Positions 43,097 through 51,157 of a DNA stretch of 64,000 nucleotides are shown here, piece by piece. This DNA is from Actinoplanes octamycinicus (GTDB lineage: Bacteria; Actinomycetota; Actinomycetes; Mycobacteriales; Micromonosporaceae). A model generated the notes under the pieces. It was not told where the DNA came from. It ran no database searches and saw only the letters and a list, made by a program, of their open reading frames with translations. Numbering within the stretch: position 1 is the stretch's first letter; each line of letters begins with the position of its first letter. Location of the stretch: NCBI RefSeq assembly GCF_014205225.1, contig NZ_JACHNB010000001.1, positions 8,165,501 through 8,229,500 of the forward strand. Direction: 5' to 3'. The position numbers were made by a program, and so were the translations under genes.

Positions 43097-43765
43097 ATGG
43101 CCACGGGCACCAGGTGGGCTGGATCCGGGCGGATCGCCGGCACCAGCGACGCGCTCGCCGCGCTCACCTGGATCAACGCGGCCGCAGCGAACCTCGCCAC
43201 GATCGGCGCGCTCGCCCACGCGATTCAGCCGGCAACCCACACCGACCTCGACGCCCCGGACCTCGCCAAGCAGCTGCCGACCTACGACACGATCCGGCCG
43301 CTGCTGCCCTGGACGGGCCTGCGCCGCGGCACCACCATCGCGGCGGCCAGCTCCACTGCTGCAGCTGCAGCTCGTCGCCGCGATGCGTGAGGGCGCCTGG
43401 GCCTGCGTCAGCGGGATGCCACAGTTCGGCGCGCTCGCGGCCGCCGAGGCCGGCATCCCGCTGGAGCTGGCGTTGGTGCCCGAGCCCGGCCCGGACTGGC
43501 CCACCATCGTCGCCACCCTGATCGACGGCGTCGACCTGGTCGCGATCCGGCCACCCGGCCCGATCAGCCCCACGGTGGCCAGCCGGCTCGCCGCCCGGGC
43601 CCGCCAGCGCGGCACGGTCCTGCTCCCGATCGGCGAGTGGCCGGATGCCGACGTCACGCTGCGCCGCGTCAGCGCCCGTTGGGAAGGGCTGGGCAACGGC
43701 CAGGGCCGGCTACGCCGCCCGATCACCGAAGTTCAGGCCGACGGCCGCGGCCAAGCGGGTAACCG
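43097..43765 (+). pseudogene. imuA': imuA'-like mutasome gene, frameshifted and truncated
   Basis: The first part (LPTYDTIRPLLPWTGLRRGTTIAAASST, to a stop at 43390) and a second part in another frame (LQLVAAMREGAWACVSGMPQFGALAAAEAG, then PDWPTIVATLIDGVDLVAI and RLAARARQRGTVL) together match the actinobacterial RecA-like ImuA' proteins that work with ImuB and DnaE2 in mutagenic repair. The frame changes near 43357-43370, in a CTGCAGCTGCAG repeat. The 3' end is lost after about 43765, and no imuB or dnaE2 follows. Confidence 0.75.
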
Positions 43766-43920
43766 AACAATGCCTCGGCCTGCTGGTTCCAAGCCACCAC
43801 GACTCCGTCGGCGTCAATGCTGGTGAACGCCTCCGCCGCGCTGGCCAGCACCGGTTCCAGGACGCTGACCGGCAGGCTCTCGTCGCACACAATGCGCGGT
43901 TGCTGTTGCTTCTGACCCAT
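43723..43920 (-). pseudogene. PAS-domain protein, 3'-truncated remnant
   Basis: 65 codons: LEPVLASAAEAFTSIDADGVVVAWNQQAEALFGYP is a typical PAS N-terminal half, after which the frame runs into the imuA' remnant of the other strand and stops. A deletion appears to have joined the broken ends of two genes near 43755. Confidence 0.6.
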
Positions 43921-44366
43921 GATGTGCCCTCCGATCGCCCCTGCGTGGGCTCGCTGCTGATCCCGTCGTACGCAGGGGCAACCCTGCCACTACTGAGCGT
44001 AGTCATCTGTGGGATGGTTGCCAGTTGCCACGCGATAACCGTCATGGGGGCCATAGGGATTGGTCCCGGAATGCTAGTCCGTTGGCGTTTCGGTAATCCT
44101 GCGGCAGGGTCGGAGTGGTTCGCAGTGCCATGTGAACGGCGTCGGTGAGGCCCGAAGGAACCGGGATGGCTGCGTCTTCCTTGCCGATCAACGACCGGAG
44201 GCGACCGGATGTCGCGCGCCCGCACGACGACCTCGCCGGGGAGGGGACGGCTCAGCGAGTGCCGATAGTTGCCGATCGGTTAGTAGTGCGGCTGGCGCGC
44301 TGACCGTAGGAAGTGACCGGCCGGGGAACGGCTGTGTTTGAGTCAACCTGCCGAGGAGATACCCAT
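43921..44366. other. Upstream region of chemoreceptor gene
   Basis: About 450 bases without a convincing gene. It must hold the promoter of the chemoreceptor module. GCCGAT occurs at 44261 and 44271, which recalls the -10 of flagellar-type sigma promoters, but no matching -35 is placed 15 bases upstream. A GAGGAG ribosome site ends the region. Confidence 0.4.
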
Positions 44367-46001
44367 ATGAGTTCCTATGCTGGTGCCGTTCCGATGACAA
44401 CGGCGACGCGGGGCCGGCGATCGTTTGCGGACCTGAGCGTCAACATCAAGATTCTAACGGCAGTGGGGATCGCTGCACTGGTGGCGTTGCTGGTCGGGGT
44501 GCTGGGACTGTCGGCGCTCAGTGATGCCAGCGAGTCCGCGCAGAGGATTTACCGCAGCAACGTGGCCAGCGTCAAGGATATTGGGCTGGTGGACGGCGCG
44601 ATGACCCAGGTGCGGTCGGACGCCGCGAATCAAGCACTGTCGGTGGACGCCGCCAGCACGGCCCGCTTCACCAAAGAGGCCACCGCCGGCCTGCAGGAAG
44701 TCAAGGCGGGACTGGCCGCCTACCGGCAGAGTTTCCCGGCGGGTGACCCCGCTGTCATCGAGGATCTGGAGACGAGGTGGCAGGCTTATGCCGAGCTGCT
44801 CGAAGGCAAACTCATACCGGCCGGCAACACGAGCGACCTGATCTCGTGGGCGAAGATCCGCGACACCGAGGCTGAGCCGGTCATCGAACAGGTTGACAAG
44901 GACCTCGCAGCCTTGACTGCGGCCGAGGACGCCGACGCCGCCCGCAATGCGGCGGCAGCGCAGTCGGGCTACCAATCCGGCCGGGTCCAGTCGATCCTGT
45001 TGCTAGTGGTGGGTCTAGTGCTGGCGGTGGGGCTGGGCGTGTTCGTGGCCCGGTCCATCGTGCGGTCGCTGCGCAGGGTTAAGACTGTGTGTGACGCACT
45101 CTCCAGCAACGACCTGACCCGCAGCACCGGACTGACCTCTCGGGACGAGCCCGGGCAGATGGGCCGCGCCCTGGACGCCGCTGTTGGGGCACTGCGCCAG
45201 GCAGTGACCACTATCGGGGGATCGGCGGTGACGCTGGCCAGCGCGTCGGAGGAACTGTCCGCGGTCAGCACCCAGCTGCAGGCCGGTGCCGCGGATGCCG
45301 CGCAGCGGGCCAGCACGGCAACCTCAGCGAGCGAAGAGGTCAACGCCGGGGTTCAGTCGATCGCCGCCGGCGCGGAACAGATGAGCGCTTCCATCACCGA
45401 GATCGCGTCGAATGCCAGTAGGGCGGCCGAGGTGTCCCAGGCCGGGATGGCGGTCGCGGAGCGCACCACCAATCAGGTCGCCGCGCTCGGCGCGGCCAGC
45501 GCGGAGATCGGCGACGTGGTCCGGCTGATCACCAGCATTGCGGAGCAGACCAACCTGCTGGCCTTGAACGCGACCATCGAGGCCGCCCGCGCGGGCGAGC
45601 TGGGCAAGGGCTTCGCCGTGGTGGCAGGCGAGGTCAAGGAGCTGGCGCAGCAGACCGCGAAGGCCACCGAGGAGATCACCGGCCGGATCGCCAACATCCA
45701 GGCTTCCAGCGCCACCGCCGCCACCGCGATCGGGGAGATTTCCGAAGTGATCGGGCAGATCGGCGACTACACCACTACCATCGCCTCCGCGGTGGAGGAG
45801 CAAACCGCCACCACTGGCGAGATGAGTCGAACAGTGGCCGAGGCGGCGTCCAGCAGCGGTGATGTGGCCCGCACCGTGTCCGGCGTGGCCGAGGTTGCCA
45901 GCGCTACCGCTGACGGAGCCAGGGCCACCCAGCAGGCGGCCGGCGACCTGACCCGCCTGGCCAGCGACCTTACCAACCTGGTCGGCAGCTTCCGCTACTG
46001 A
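44367..46001 (+). CDS. Membrane methyl-accepting chemotaxis protein
   Basis: 544 residues: helix 1 at about 30-52 ([20 protein letters not shown]), an extracellular four-helix-bundle-type sensor, helix 2 at about 212-232 ([19 protein letters not shown]), HAMP, and the signalling domain with tip [24 protein letters not shown] near residue 400. ATG 44367 follows GAGGAG. The C-terminus (TNLVGSFRY) has no CheR pentapeptide. It heads a three-gene module with a small protein and a GAF protein, the same order as at 25270-23489 inside the transposon. Confidence 0.9.
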   Translation: MSSYAGAVPMTTATRGRRSFADLSVNIKILTAVGIAALVALLVGVLGLSALSDASESAQRIYRSNVASVKDIGLVDGAMTQVRSDAANQALSVDAASTARFTKEATAGLQEVKAGLAAYRQSFPAGDPAVIEDLETRWQAYAELLEGKLIPAGNTSDLISWAKIRDTEAEPVIEQVDKDLAALTAAEDADAARNAAAAQSGYQSGRVQSILLLVVGLVLAVGLGVFVARSIVRSLRRVKTVCDALSSNDLTRSTGLTSRDEPGQMGRALDAAVGALRQAVTTIGGSAVTLASASEELSAVSTQLQAGAADAAQRASTATSASEEVNAGVQSIAAGAEQMSASITEIASNASRAAEVSQAGMAVAERTTNQVAALGAASAEIGDVVRLITSIAEQTNLLALNATIEAARAGELGKGFAVVAGEVKELAQQTAKATEEITGRIANIQASSATAATAIGEISEVIGQIGDYTTTIASAVEEQTATTGEMSRTVAEAASSSGDVARTVSGVAEVASATADGARATQQAAGDLTRLASDLTNLVGSFRY

Positions 46002-46081
46002 CCGCCGTCCCTTTGCAGCACCCGGCACAAAGGTTCCTCCGCGAACGCCGGGCGGCCTGCTCGGCACCCCGGAGGCGTCCC

Positions 46082-46384
46082 ATGCCGACCCCACCCGACA
46101 ACAGCGCCACCAGCCCGTACGGGCTGCGTCGCCCCACCATGGCAGACGCCCGTGAGGCGATGCACCGGGTGCACGGCCACACCGGCCGCTCCGCCTGGGC
46201 ACGGCTCCTGCAGACCGCCGGGCTCTCCGGCACCGAAACCAGCGATGACGACCTGCACCGGCTGCTCACCGCGATGACCGGGCTTGACCCGGTCAGCCGA
46301 CTCTGCGCCCAGGCCCTGCGGATCCGCCTTTCCTCGCATACTCACCTATCCGCCGCGCACACCATGACCAGGAGCACCGCATGA
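46082..46384 (+). CDS. Small helical protein of chemoreceptor-GAF module
   Basis: 100 residues, soluble: GRSAWARLLQTAGLSGTETSDDDLHRLLTAMTGLDPVSRL. The SDDDLHRLLTAM stretch parallels TTDDLIRLTEELM in the 87-residue protein at 24068-24331. GGAGG lies 6 bases before ATG 46082. Its stop overlaps the GAF gene start (ATGA), so the two are made together and may interact. Confidence 0.68.
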   Translation: MPTPPDNSATSPYGLRRPTMADAREAMHRVHGHTGRSAWARLLQTAGLSGTETSDDDLHRLLTAMTGLDPVSRLCAQALRIRLSSHTHLSAAHTMTRSTA

Positions 46385-46917
46385 CCACCATCACCCCCAG
46401 TGAACTGTTCGACCGGCTCGGCGAACCCGCCCGCATCCAGCAGATCGCCCGATACGACGTCTTCGATCCCACCCTGCAAGCCCGGCTGGACGCCGTCGCG
46501 GCCCACACCGCCGACCTGCTGCACGCACCGGTGTCCATGAGCTCGGTGGTGCTCGACAGCTCGCAGTTCATCATCGGTCAGCACGGCGTACCGGCCTGGA
46601 TCGGTGAAGTTCAGGGCACCCCGGCCGAATGGGCGCTGTGCACCCACACCGTGCTCGCCGGCAAGCCGTACTGCATCACCGACGGCACCACCGACCCCCT
46701 GCACGCGGTGAACCCGATCTTCGCCATCGCACCGATCCGCAGTTACGCAGGCGTACCCCTGAGCGACGACAGCGGCCACGTTCTCGGCGCCCACTGCGTC
46801 ATCGACGTCATCCCTCGCACCTTCAGCGAACACGACATCGCCGTCCTGACCGCCGGCGCCGCCGAAACCATGCGCCTGCTCGCCGAACACCGCACCGCAC
46901 CCACCGCCGCCACCTGA
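46381..46917 (+). CDS. Single-domain GAF sensor protein
   Basis: 178 residues: [66 protein letters not shown]. It shares EW(S/A)xC, the SYAGVPL and the GAHC segments with the GAF protein at 23489, including the invariant Cys after EWx. Probably a cytosolic ligand or redox sensor feeding the chemoreceptor of its module. Confidence 0.85.
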   Translation: MTTITPSELFDRLGEPARIQQIARYDVFDPTLQARLDAVAAHTADLLHAPVSMSSVVLDSSQFIIGQHGVPAWIGEVQGTPAEWALCTHTVLAGKPYCITDGTTDPLHAVNPIFAIAPIRSYAGVPLSDDSGHVLGAHCVIDVIPRTFSEHDIAVLTAGAAETMRLLAEHRTAPTAAT

Positions 46918-47047
46918 CCGTGCCGCAACCGCTGATCAGGACTTACAGGCAGTCGCCAGATCCGGCACCCTGGCAGAAGGCGGCCGGTACCCCGGCTCAC
47001 CCCCGTCGAGACGGTGTACCGGCCACGCCTCGAAACAGGGTGCTGGC

Positions 47048-47381
47048 CAAGGTGCGCGTTGTCCGAGCCGGTGGCGGCCGGCCCCGGACCCGGCCTGACA
47101 TGAAGCTGGCCGACAAGGCTTACACGTCCAAGGCCAACCGGGCCTACCTGTGCCGGCGCGGGGTCCGAGCGTGCATCCCGAGCAAGGCCGATCAGGACGC
47201 GCACCGCAAGGCCAAAGGGTCCAAGGGCGGACGCCCGCCTGCCTTCGACCCCGACACCTACCGCCTGCGTCATGCCGTCGAGTGCGGCATCAACCAGCTC
47301 AAACAGCACCGCTCGATGGCCACCCGGTACGACAAGCTCGCCGTCCGCGACGCCACCCTCACCATCGCCGCCATCACCTAA
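47048..47381 (+). pseudogene. IS5-family transposase, C-terminal fragment
   Basis: About 110 codons: [49 protein letters not shown] and [27 protein letters not shown]. This is the C-terminal part of actinobacterial IS5-type DDE transposases, with the final Glu in VECGIN. The first two thirds of the gene and the IS ends are absent. Confidence 0.8.
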
Positions 47382-47384
47382 GGG

Positions 47385-47514
47385 CCACGGGGCCACCCTG
47401 GTAGCGGTGCAGGTACTCGCGGCCAGCTGGGCCGACGACCCCGACACCCTGCCCTTACTACGCGAGCGCGCCACCACCGACACCGCTGTATGGCAAGAGG
47501 CCATGCAGGGCTGA
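47385..47514 (+). pseudogene. HEAT-repeat protein fragment
   Basis: About 43 codons in a different frame directly after the IS5 fragment: LVAVQVLAASWADDPDTLPLLRERATTDTAVWQEAMQG. The DPDTLPLLRERATTD repeat is typical of the C-terminal HEAT region of actinobacterial NACHT-type proteins. Only one repeat unit remains. Confidence 0.45.
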
Positions 47515-47689
47515 TCTGCCGGGTACCTGTTTGGGGTACGCCCATGCCGGATCTTCGTGCTCCGGAGTAGGCATGGCGGGCGGTTCTCACCGCTGCGGGT
47601 CAGGCCTCACCCTCGGCTCGCCGGGCCTTCTCGCGACGCTCATGCCGGGCGCGCTTGAGCGCTGTGCGCCAGCGCCAGGGATGTGAAAC

Positions 47690-47713
47690 GGCACCCGGTT
47701 GCCGCCGGGTGCC
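47690..47713 (-). terminator. Hairpin terminator of secreted-protein gene
   Basis: GGCACCCGG, a 6-base loop, CCGGGTGCC: a perfect 9-bp stem ending 18 bases beyond the stop codon of the minus-strand gene at 47732. No T-run follows, as is common in actinomycetes. Confidence 0.6.
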
Positions 47714-47731
47714 TCTACGACGATCGCCTGA

Positions 47732-48214
47732 TCAGAAGTCGGCCACTCCGCTCGCGCCGGTCGCCCAGCCGGAGGTGTTGTACAGGGTCCCGAGCCGCAT
47801 CCGGAAGTAGGTGCCGTCCCTGACGTCGGTGGCCGCGTTCGCCCAGGCGCCGGCCGCGATGGTGGTTTGGTAGTTGCAGGTCGTACCGGTCCTGCCGAAC
47901 ATGACACAGACGCGGATCTTGCCCCTGGTCGTGTTCTTGACGTTGATGTCATTGCACTGCGTGGTGGTCTTCAGCACCGGCGTGACCGTGAAATTCCACT
48001 GGCCGGCGGGGTCCTCCGGAAAGGCAATAGCGCCGTAGCCGTCGAATTGGAACGAGTACGGCGCGGCCCTGCAGCCGGACGCGGCCAGTGTCGACAGCTT
48101 GCCCGAGCCGGGGGTCGGATCGCGGTAGGTGGCGGCCTGCGCAGGCACAGCGCTCGCAGCGAGCAAGGCCGCGGTACCAAGTGCAGCGGAGAGCAAACTA
48201 CGCTTCATGATCAT
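47732..48214 (-). CDS. Secreted protein of unknown function
   Basis: 160 residues starting MIMKRSLLSAALGTAALLAASAVPAQAA, a clear signal peptide. The mature part of about 130 residues has about four cysteines (GCRAAPYSF, QCNDINV, RVCVMFG, TCNYQT) and resembles in style the small secreted protein at 32088, without obvious sequence identity. AAGGG lies 8 bases before ATG 48214. Function unknown. Confidence 0.7.
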   Translation of the reverse strand: MIMKRSLLSAALGTAALLAASAVPAQAATYRDPTPGSGKLSTLAASGCRAAPYSFQFDGYGAIAFPEDPAGQWNFTVTPVLKTTTQCNDINVKNTTRGKIRVCVMFGRTGTTCNYQTTIAAGAWANAATDVRDGTYFRMRLGTLYNTSGWATGASGVADF

Positions 48215-48693
48215 TAAGTAGCCCTTGGGTCGTGGATGGCCGCTCATCGAGCGACCGGAGAGTCATCGACACATCCCATAGAGATGGCCGGCGAAATATC
48301 CGCTCGCATGGGACTCTCATTGAAGAGCCTTGCGGGTAACTTGACCAATTCGCCACGTACCTTGTGAATCTTTTGAAAGCGCTGGTAAAGCGGCAGATAG
48401 CCGCGATGGCCGACACCTTGGGTCAACTGTTTCCGCGATGGGCCGGGCCGACGCCCGGCCGGACGGCACGATGGCCATAGCCAGCAGGGGTCAACGCGAC
48501 AGCGCAGGGCGACCGGCACACTCGGGTAGCTCGTCCGCTTGGGTACACCCCGAAACCACACCCACACCGGGGGGAACCCAAGGGCGTCAGGATAGGGCTC
48601 CCCGCCAGGCTTTCCTCCACGGCGGATTCACACGTCGGCGACACGCGATCACCACATTCCCATTAGGGGGACTTCGGGGACGGCCTTGAACTT
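48215..48693. other. Gene-free stretch before tRNA fragment
   Basis: About 480 bases. Short open frames here have no family resemblance and unconvincing codon use. It contains the promoter of the secreted-protein gene (near 48215-48330, AT-richer) and otherwise looks like decayed DNA next to an old integration site. Confidence 0.4.
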
Positions 48694-48743
48694 TGGTGCG
48701 CGCGAAGGGACTCGAACCCCTAACCTTCTGATCCGTAGTCAGA
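48694..48743 (-). tRNA. 3' half of tRNA-Arg(ACG), probable attachment-site remnant
   Basis: On the minus strand the sequence reads an anticodon arm CTGA-CTACGGA-TCAG (anticodon ACG), a T arm AGGGGTTCGAGTCCC and the acceptor end with CCA (48694-48696). The 5' half (D arm and acceptor 5' strand) is missing upstream. A 3' half with CCA is what integrating elements using tRNA genes leave as attR/attL. No integrase gene is in reach. Confidence 0.75.
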
Positions 48744-48832
48744 ATCGGCCGGCGGACGGCGTAGAAGCCGGTGACCAGGCAGTCCTTGGCGGCGGCGAGT
48801 TGCGGCAGCGCAGGAGTCAGTTTGAGTTTCAA

Positions 48833-49195
48833 TCAAGAGTCGGCGCTGGAATCGGCTTTTTGACTCGAGGCTTCACATCCGGCATCCGACGGAGGGCAGC
48901 AGCACGCGAGGTAGGCCTGCAAGTCGGCAAGGCGGGCGCCGATTGCTGTGGGGTCGGCGCGGTAGCGGACGAGTTTGCCGTCGCGCGTCGCGGTCAGCAG
49001 GCCCCCGCGGCGCAAAACCGCGAGTTGCTCGCTCGTGGTCGATTGACCGAGGCCACACGCGGCGGCGACCTCGCCGACGGTCAGCTGCCGGCCGCCGGCG
49101 AACAACAACATGATCTGCTGGCGGGTCTCGCTGGCGAGGGCTTTGAGGAAGTCCTGCGCGGATCCGTCGAGCGGTACAGGCGTCGTCATCTCCAC
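48833..49195 (-). CDS. arsR: ArsR-family repressor
   Basis: 120 residues: FLKALASETRQQIMLLFAGGRQLTVGEVAAACGLGQSTTSEQLAVLRRGGLL is the ArsR winged helix. The C-terminus has CCCPPSDAGCE, a cluster of four cysteines that suits As(III) or another soft metal. Divergent from the arsO-like gene with a dyad between them; it probably represses itself and that operon until the ligand binds. Confidence 0.88.
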   Translation of the reverse strand: MEMTTPVPLDGSAQDFLKALASETRQQIMLLFAGGRQLTVGEVAAACGLGQSTTSEQLAVLRRGGLLTATRDGKLVRYRADPTAIGARLADLQAYLACCCPPSDAGCEASSQKADSSADS

Positions 49196-49216
49196 CAGTG
49201 TCCCCGAACCTTCATT

Positions 49217-49238
49217 TCGTCATTTCCCGATGTGACGA
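49217..49238. promoter_or_regulatory. Candidate ArsR operator
   Basis: TCGTCA - 10 bases - TGACGA, a perfect 6-bp inverted repeat in the 55-base gap between the divergent arsR and arsO-like genes. It would cover the promoter of the plus-strand operon, whose start codon is only 13 bases away (possibly a near-leaderless transcript). Confidence 0.55.
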
Positions 49239-49250
49239 TACATTGCCGGT

Positions 49251-50321
49251 ATGACTTCCGCTGACCTCGTCGTCATCGGTGGTGGCCAGTCCGGCCTGGC
49301 CACCGCACACGTTGCCCTGCGCCGCAGTCTGCGACCGCTGGTCCTGGACGCATCGCCGGGGCCGGGTGGGTCATGGCCGTCGTACTACGACAGCCTCACG
49401 CTCTTCTCTCCGGCTAGTTTCTCCGCGTTGCCGGGCCGGGCCTTCCCGGGTGACCCGGACCGGTATCCCGTGCGTGACGAGGTCGTCGACTACCTGGCCG
49501 CCTACGCCGCAGGCCTCGACGCCGAAGTGCGCTTCGGCGCCCGAGTCGAGCGGGTCACCGCCGACGGCGGCGCCTTCACCGTTGCGGTGGCGGACGGTTC
49601 GGAGGTGCGGGCGCCGGCGGTGGTGGCGGCCACCGGCGGATTCGGCACCCCGTACCTTCCGACGCTGCCCGGTCTTGAGTCGTTCACCGGCCGGGTTCTG
49701 CACGCCGCGCAGTACCGCAACCCGGACGGGTTCGCCGGTGCGCGGGTGGTGGTGGTCGGTGGCGGGAACTCGGCGGTGCAGATCGCCGTGGAACTCGCCG
49801 GGGTCGCGAACGTCAGCCTGGCGACGCGTAGGCCGCTGCGGTTCCAGCGGCAGCGGATCCTGGGCCGGGACTTCCACTGGTGGTTGACGCGGACCGGTCT
49901 GGATACCTCGTCGTGGGGTCCGCGGCTGGTGGCCGGGGCGGTGCCGGTGATCGATGACGGCCGGTACCGGGCGGCGATCCGGGCGGGGCGGCCTGATCAC
50001 CGGCCGTTGTTCGCGCAGGTGGACGGCGATCGGGTGTGGTGGGCCGACGGCACGGTGGAACGGGTGGAGGTGATCGTGCTGGCCACCGGGTATCGGCCGG
50101 ATCTGCCGTATCTGGCGGGAACCGGGGCGCTCGACGGGCAGGGCCTGCCTCGGCATGCCGGTGGGGTGTCGGCCGCGGTTGCGGGGCTGGGCTTTGTGGG
50201 TGTGGAGCGGCAGCGCAGTTTCGCCTCGGCCACGCTGCGCGGGGTGGGCCGCGACGCCGGGTTCGTGCTCGACGGGTTGCTGGCGCGTGCGGGTCGGCAC
50301 GCCGCGGGAAGTGGGCGGTGA
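49251..50321 (+). CDS. arsO: ArsO-like flavin-dependent monooxygenase
   Basis: 356 residues. N-terminal FAD motif DLVVIGGGQSGLATAHVAL, then PGGSWPSYYDSLTLFSPASFSALPG typical of ArsO/trans-aldolase-adjacent flavoproteins, and a second dinucleotide motif ARVVVVGGGNSAVQIAVELA (about residue 165); ATGYRPDLPYL near the end. It is assigned to arsenic metabolism by its position next to ArsR; ArsO proteins probably oxidise arsenicals, but their reaction is not fully settled. Overlaps the next gene by 4 bases. Confidence 0.8.
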   Translation: MTSADLVVIGGGQSGLATAHVALRRSLRPLVLDASPGPGGSWPSYYDSLTLFSPASFSALPGRAFPGDPDRYPVRDEVVDYLAAYAAGLDAEVRFGARVERVTADGGAFTVAVADGSEVRAPAVVAATGGFGTPYLPTLPGLESFTGRVLHAAQYRNPDGFAGARVVVVGGGNSAVQIAVELAGVANVSLATRRPLRFQRQRILGRDFHWWLTRTGLDTSSWGPRLVAGAVPVIDDGRYRAAIRAGRPDHRPLFAQVDGDRVWWADGTVERVEVIVLATGYRPDLPYLAGTGALDGQGLPRHAGGVSAAVAGLGFVGVERQRSFASATLRGVGRDAGFVLDGLLARAGRHAAGSGR

Positions 50322-51148
50322 GCACTGTCGCGGTCGTGTTGTTGCTGGTGGCGTCGATGCTCGCGGTCGGAACCTCCACCGGTGTGCCGGAGTTCCGGGC
50401 GTTGTTGAGGCGGCGCGGCCTCGTCGCGGCTGCTGTCGTGGTCAACGTGCTGGTGCTGCCCGGTGTGGCGGTCGCGCTGGTGACCGCCGCCGGTCTTCGT
50501 CCGGAGGTGGCGCTCGGGGTGGTGCTGGCGGCGGCTGCTCCGGGTGGTGGGACGGGCGCCTTGTTGACGTTGCATGCCCGCGGTGATGTCACGGTCAGCG
50601 CGGGTTTACAGGTTCTGCTCGGCCCGTTGGGGTTGGTGGCGGTGCCGTTGTGGGCGGCGGTGGCCGGTCACAGTGTGGTCGCGCCGGGCGCGGGTGGGCT
50701 GCTCGTGGTGGGTGGTGGCCTGGCCGGTCAGGTGGTGCCGCTGGCGGTGGGGATGTGGCTGCGCCGGACCCGGCCGCCAACCGCGGACAGAGTGCATCGG
50801 GTGGCGCGGCGGGCCGCGGACGTGCTGCTGGCCGGGGTGGTCGTGTATTTCCTGGTCACGGGGATCGGGCGGTTGCCGCAGGTCGGCTGGGCCGGTGTCG
50901 GGGTGATCGTTGTGTTGGTGGTCGCGAGCCTGCTGCCGGTCTTCGTCGGGTGGGGGTCGCCGGCGCAGCGGCGGGCGGTGGCGATGACCAGCGGGGTGCG
51001 GAACCTGACGCTCGGGTTGTTCTTTGCCACGGCGGCGTCGCCGACGGTGGTGCTGGCGTTGCTGGCGTACGGGCTGGTCATGTACGGCCTGTGTGTGCCT
51101 GCGGCCTGGGCGCTCGCCCGGTCGCCGGCCGTGCCGACACGGTCGTAG
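50318..51148 (+). CDS. Bile acid:sodium symporter (BASS) family transporter
   Basis: 276 residues with about nine hydrophobic helices: VAVVLLLVASMLAVGTSTGVPEF, then VVLAAAAPGGGTGALLTLHARGDVTVS and SGVRNLTLGLFFATA. This is the BASS/Acr3-like fold, but the conserved Cys of Acr3 arsenite pumps is not evident. In an ars operon it probably moves an arsenical or an organic anion. GTG 50318 overlaps the arsO stop (GTGA). Confidence 0.78.
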   Translation: MSTVAVVLLLVASMLAVGTSTGVPEFRALLRRRGLVAAAVVVNVLVLPGVAVALVTAAGLRPEVALGVVLAAAAPGGGTGALLTLHARGDVTVSAGLQVLLGPLGLVAVPLWAAVAGHSVVAPGAGGLLVVGGGLAGQVVPLAVGMWLRRTRPPTADRVHRVARRAADVLLAGVVVYFLVTGIGRLPQVGWAGVGVIVVLVVASLLPVFVGWGSPAQRRAVAMTSGVRNLTLGLFFATAASPTVVLALLAYGLVMYGLCVPAAWALARSPAVPTRS

Positions 51149-51157
51149 GCCGTCCGG

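Noticed and set aside
44261..44280. GCCGAT repeats as a flagellar-type sigma promoter of the chemoreceptor gene.
   Set aside because: No TAAA-like -35 at 15 bases upstream.
48587..48832. A minus-strand open frame of 81 codons across the tRNA fragment.
   Set aside because: It runs through the tRNA-Arg remnant and has no protein family resemblance.
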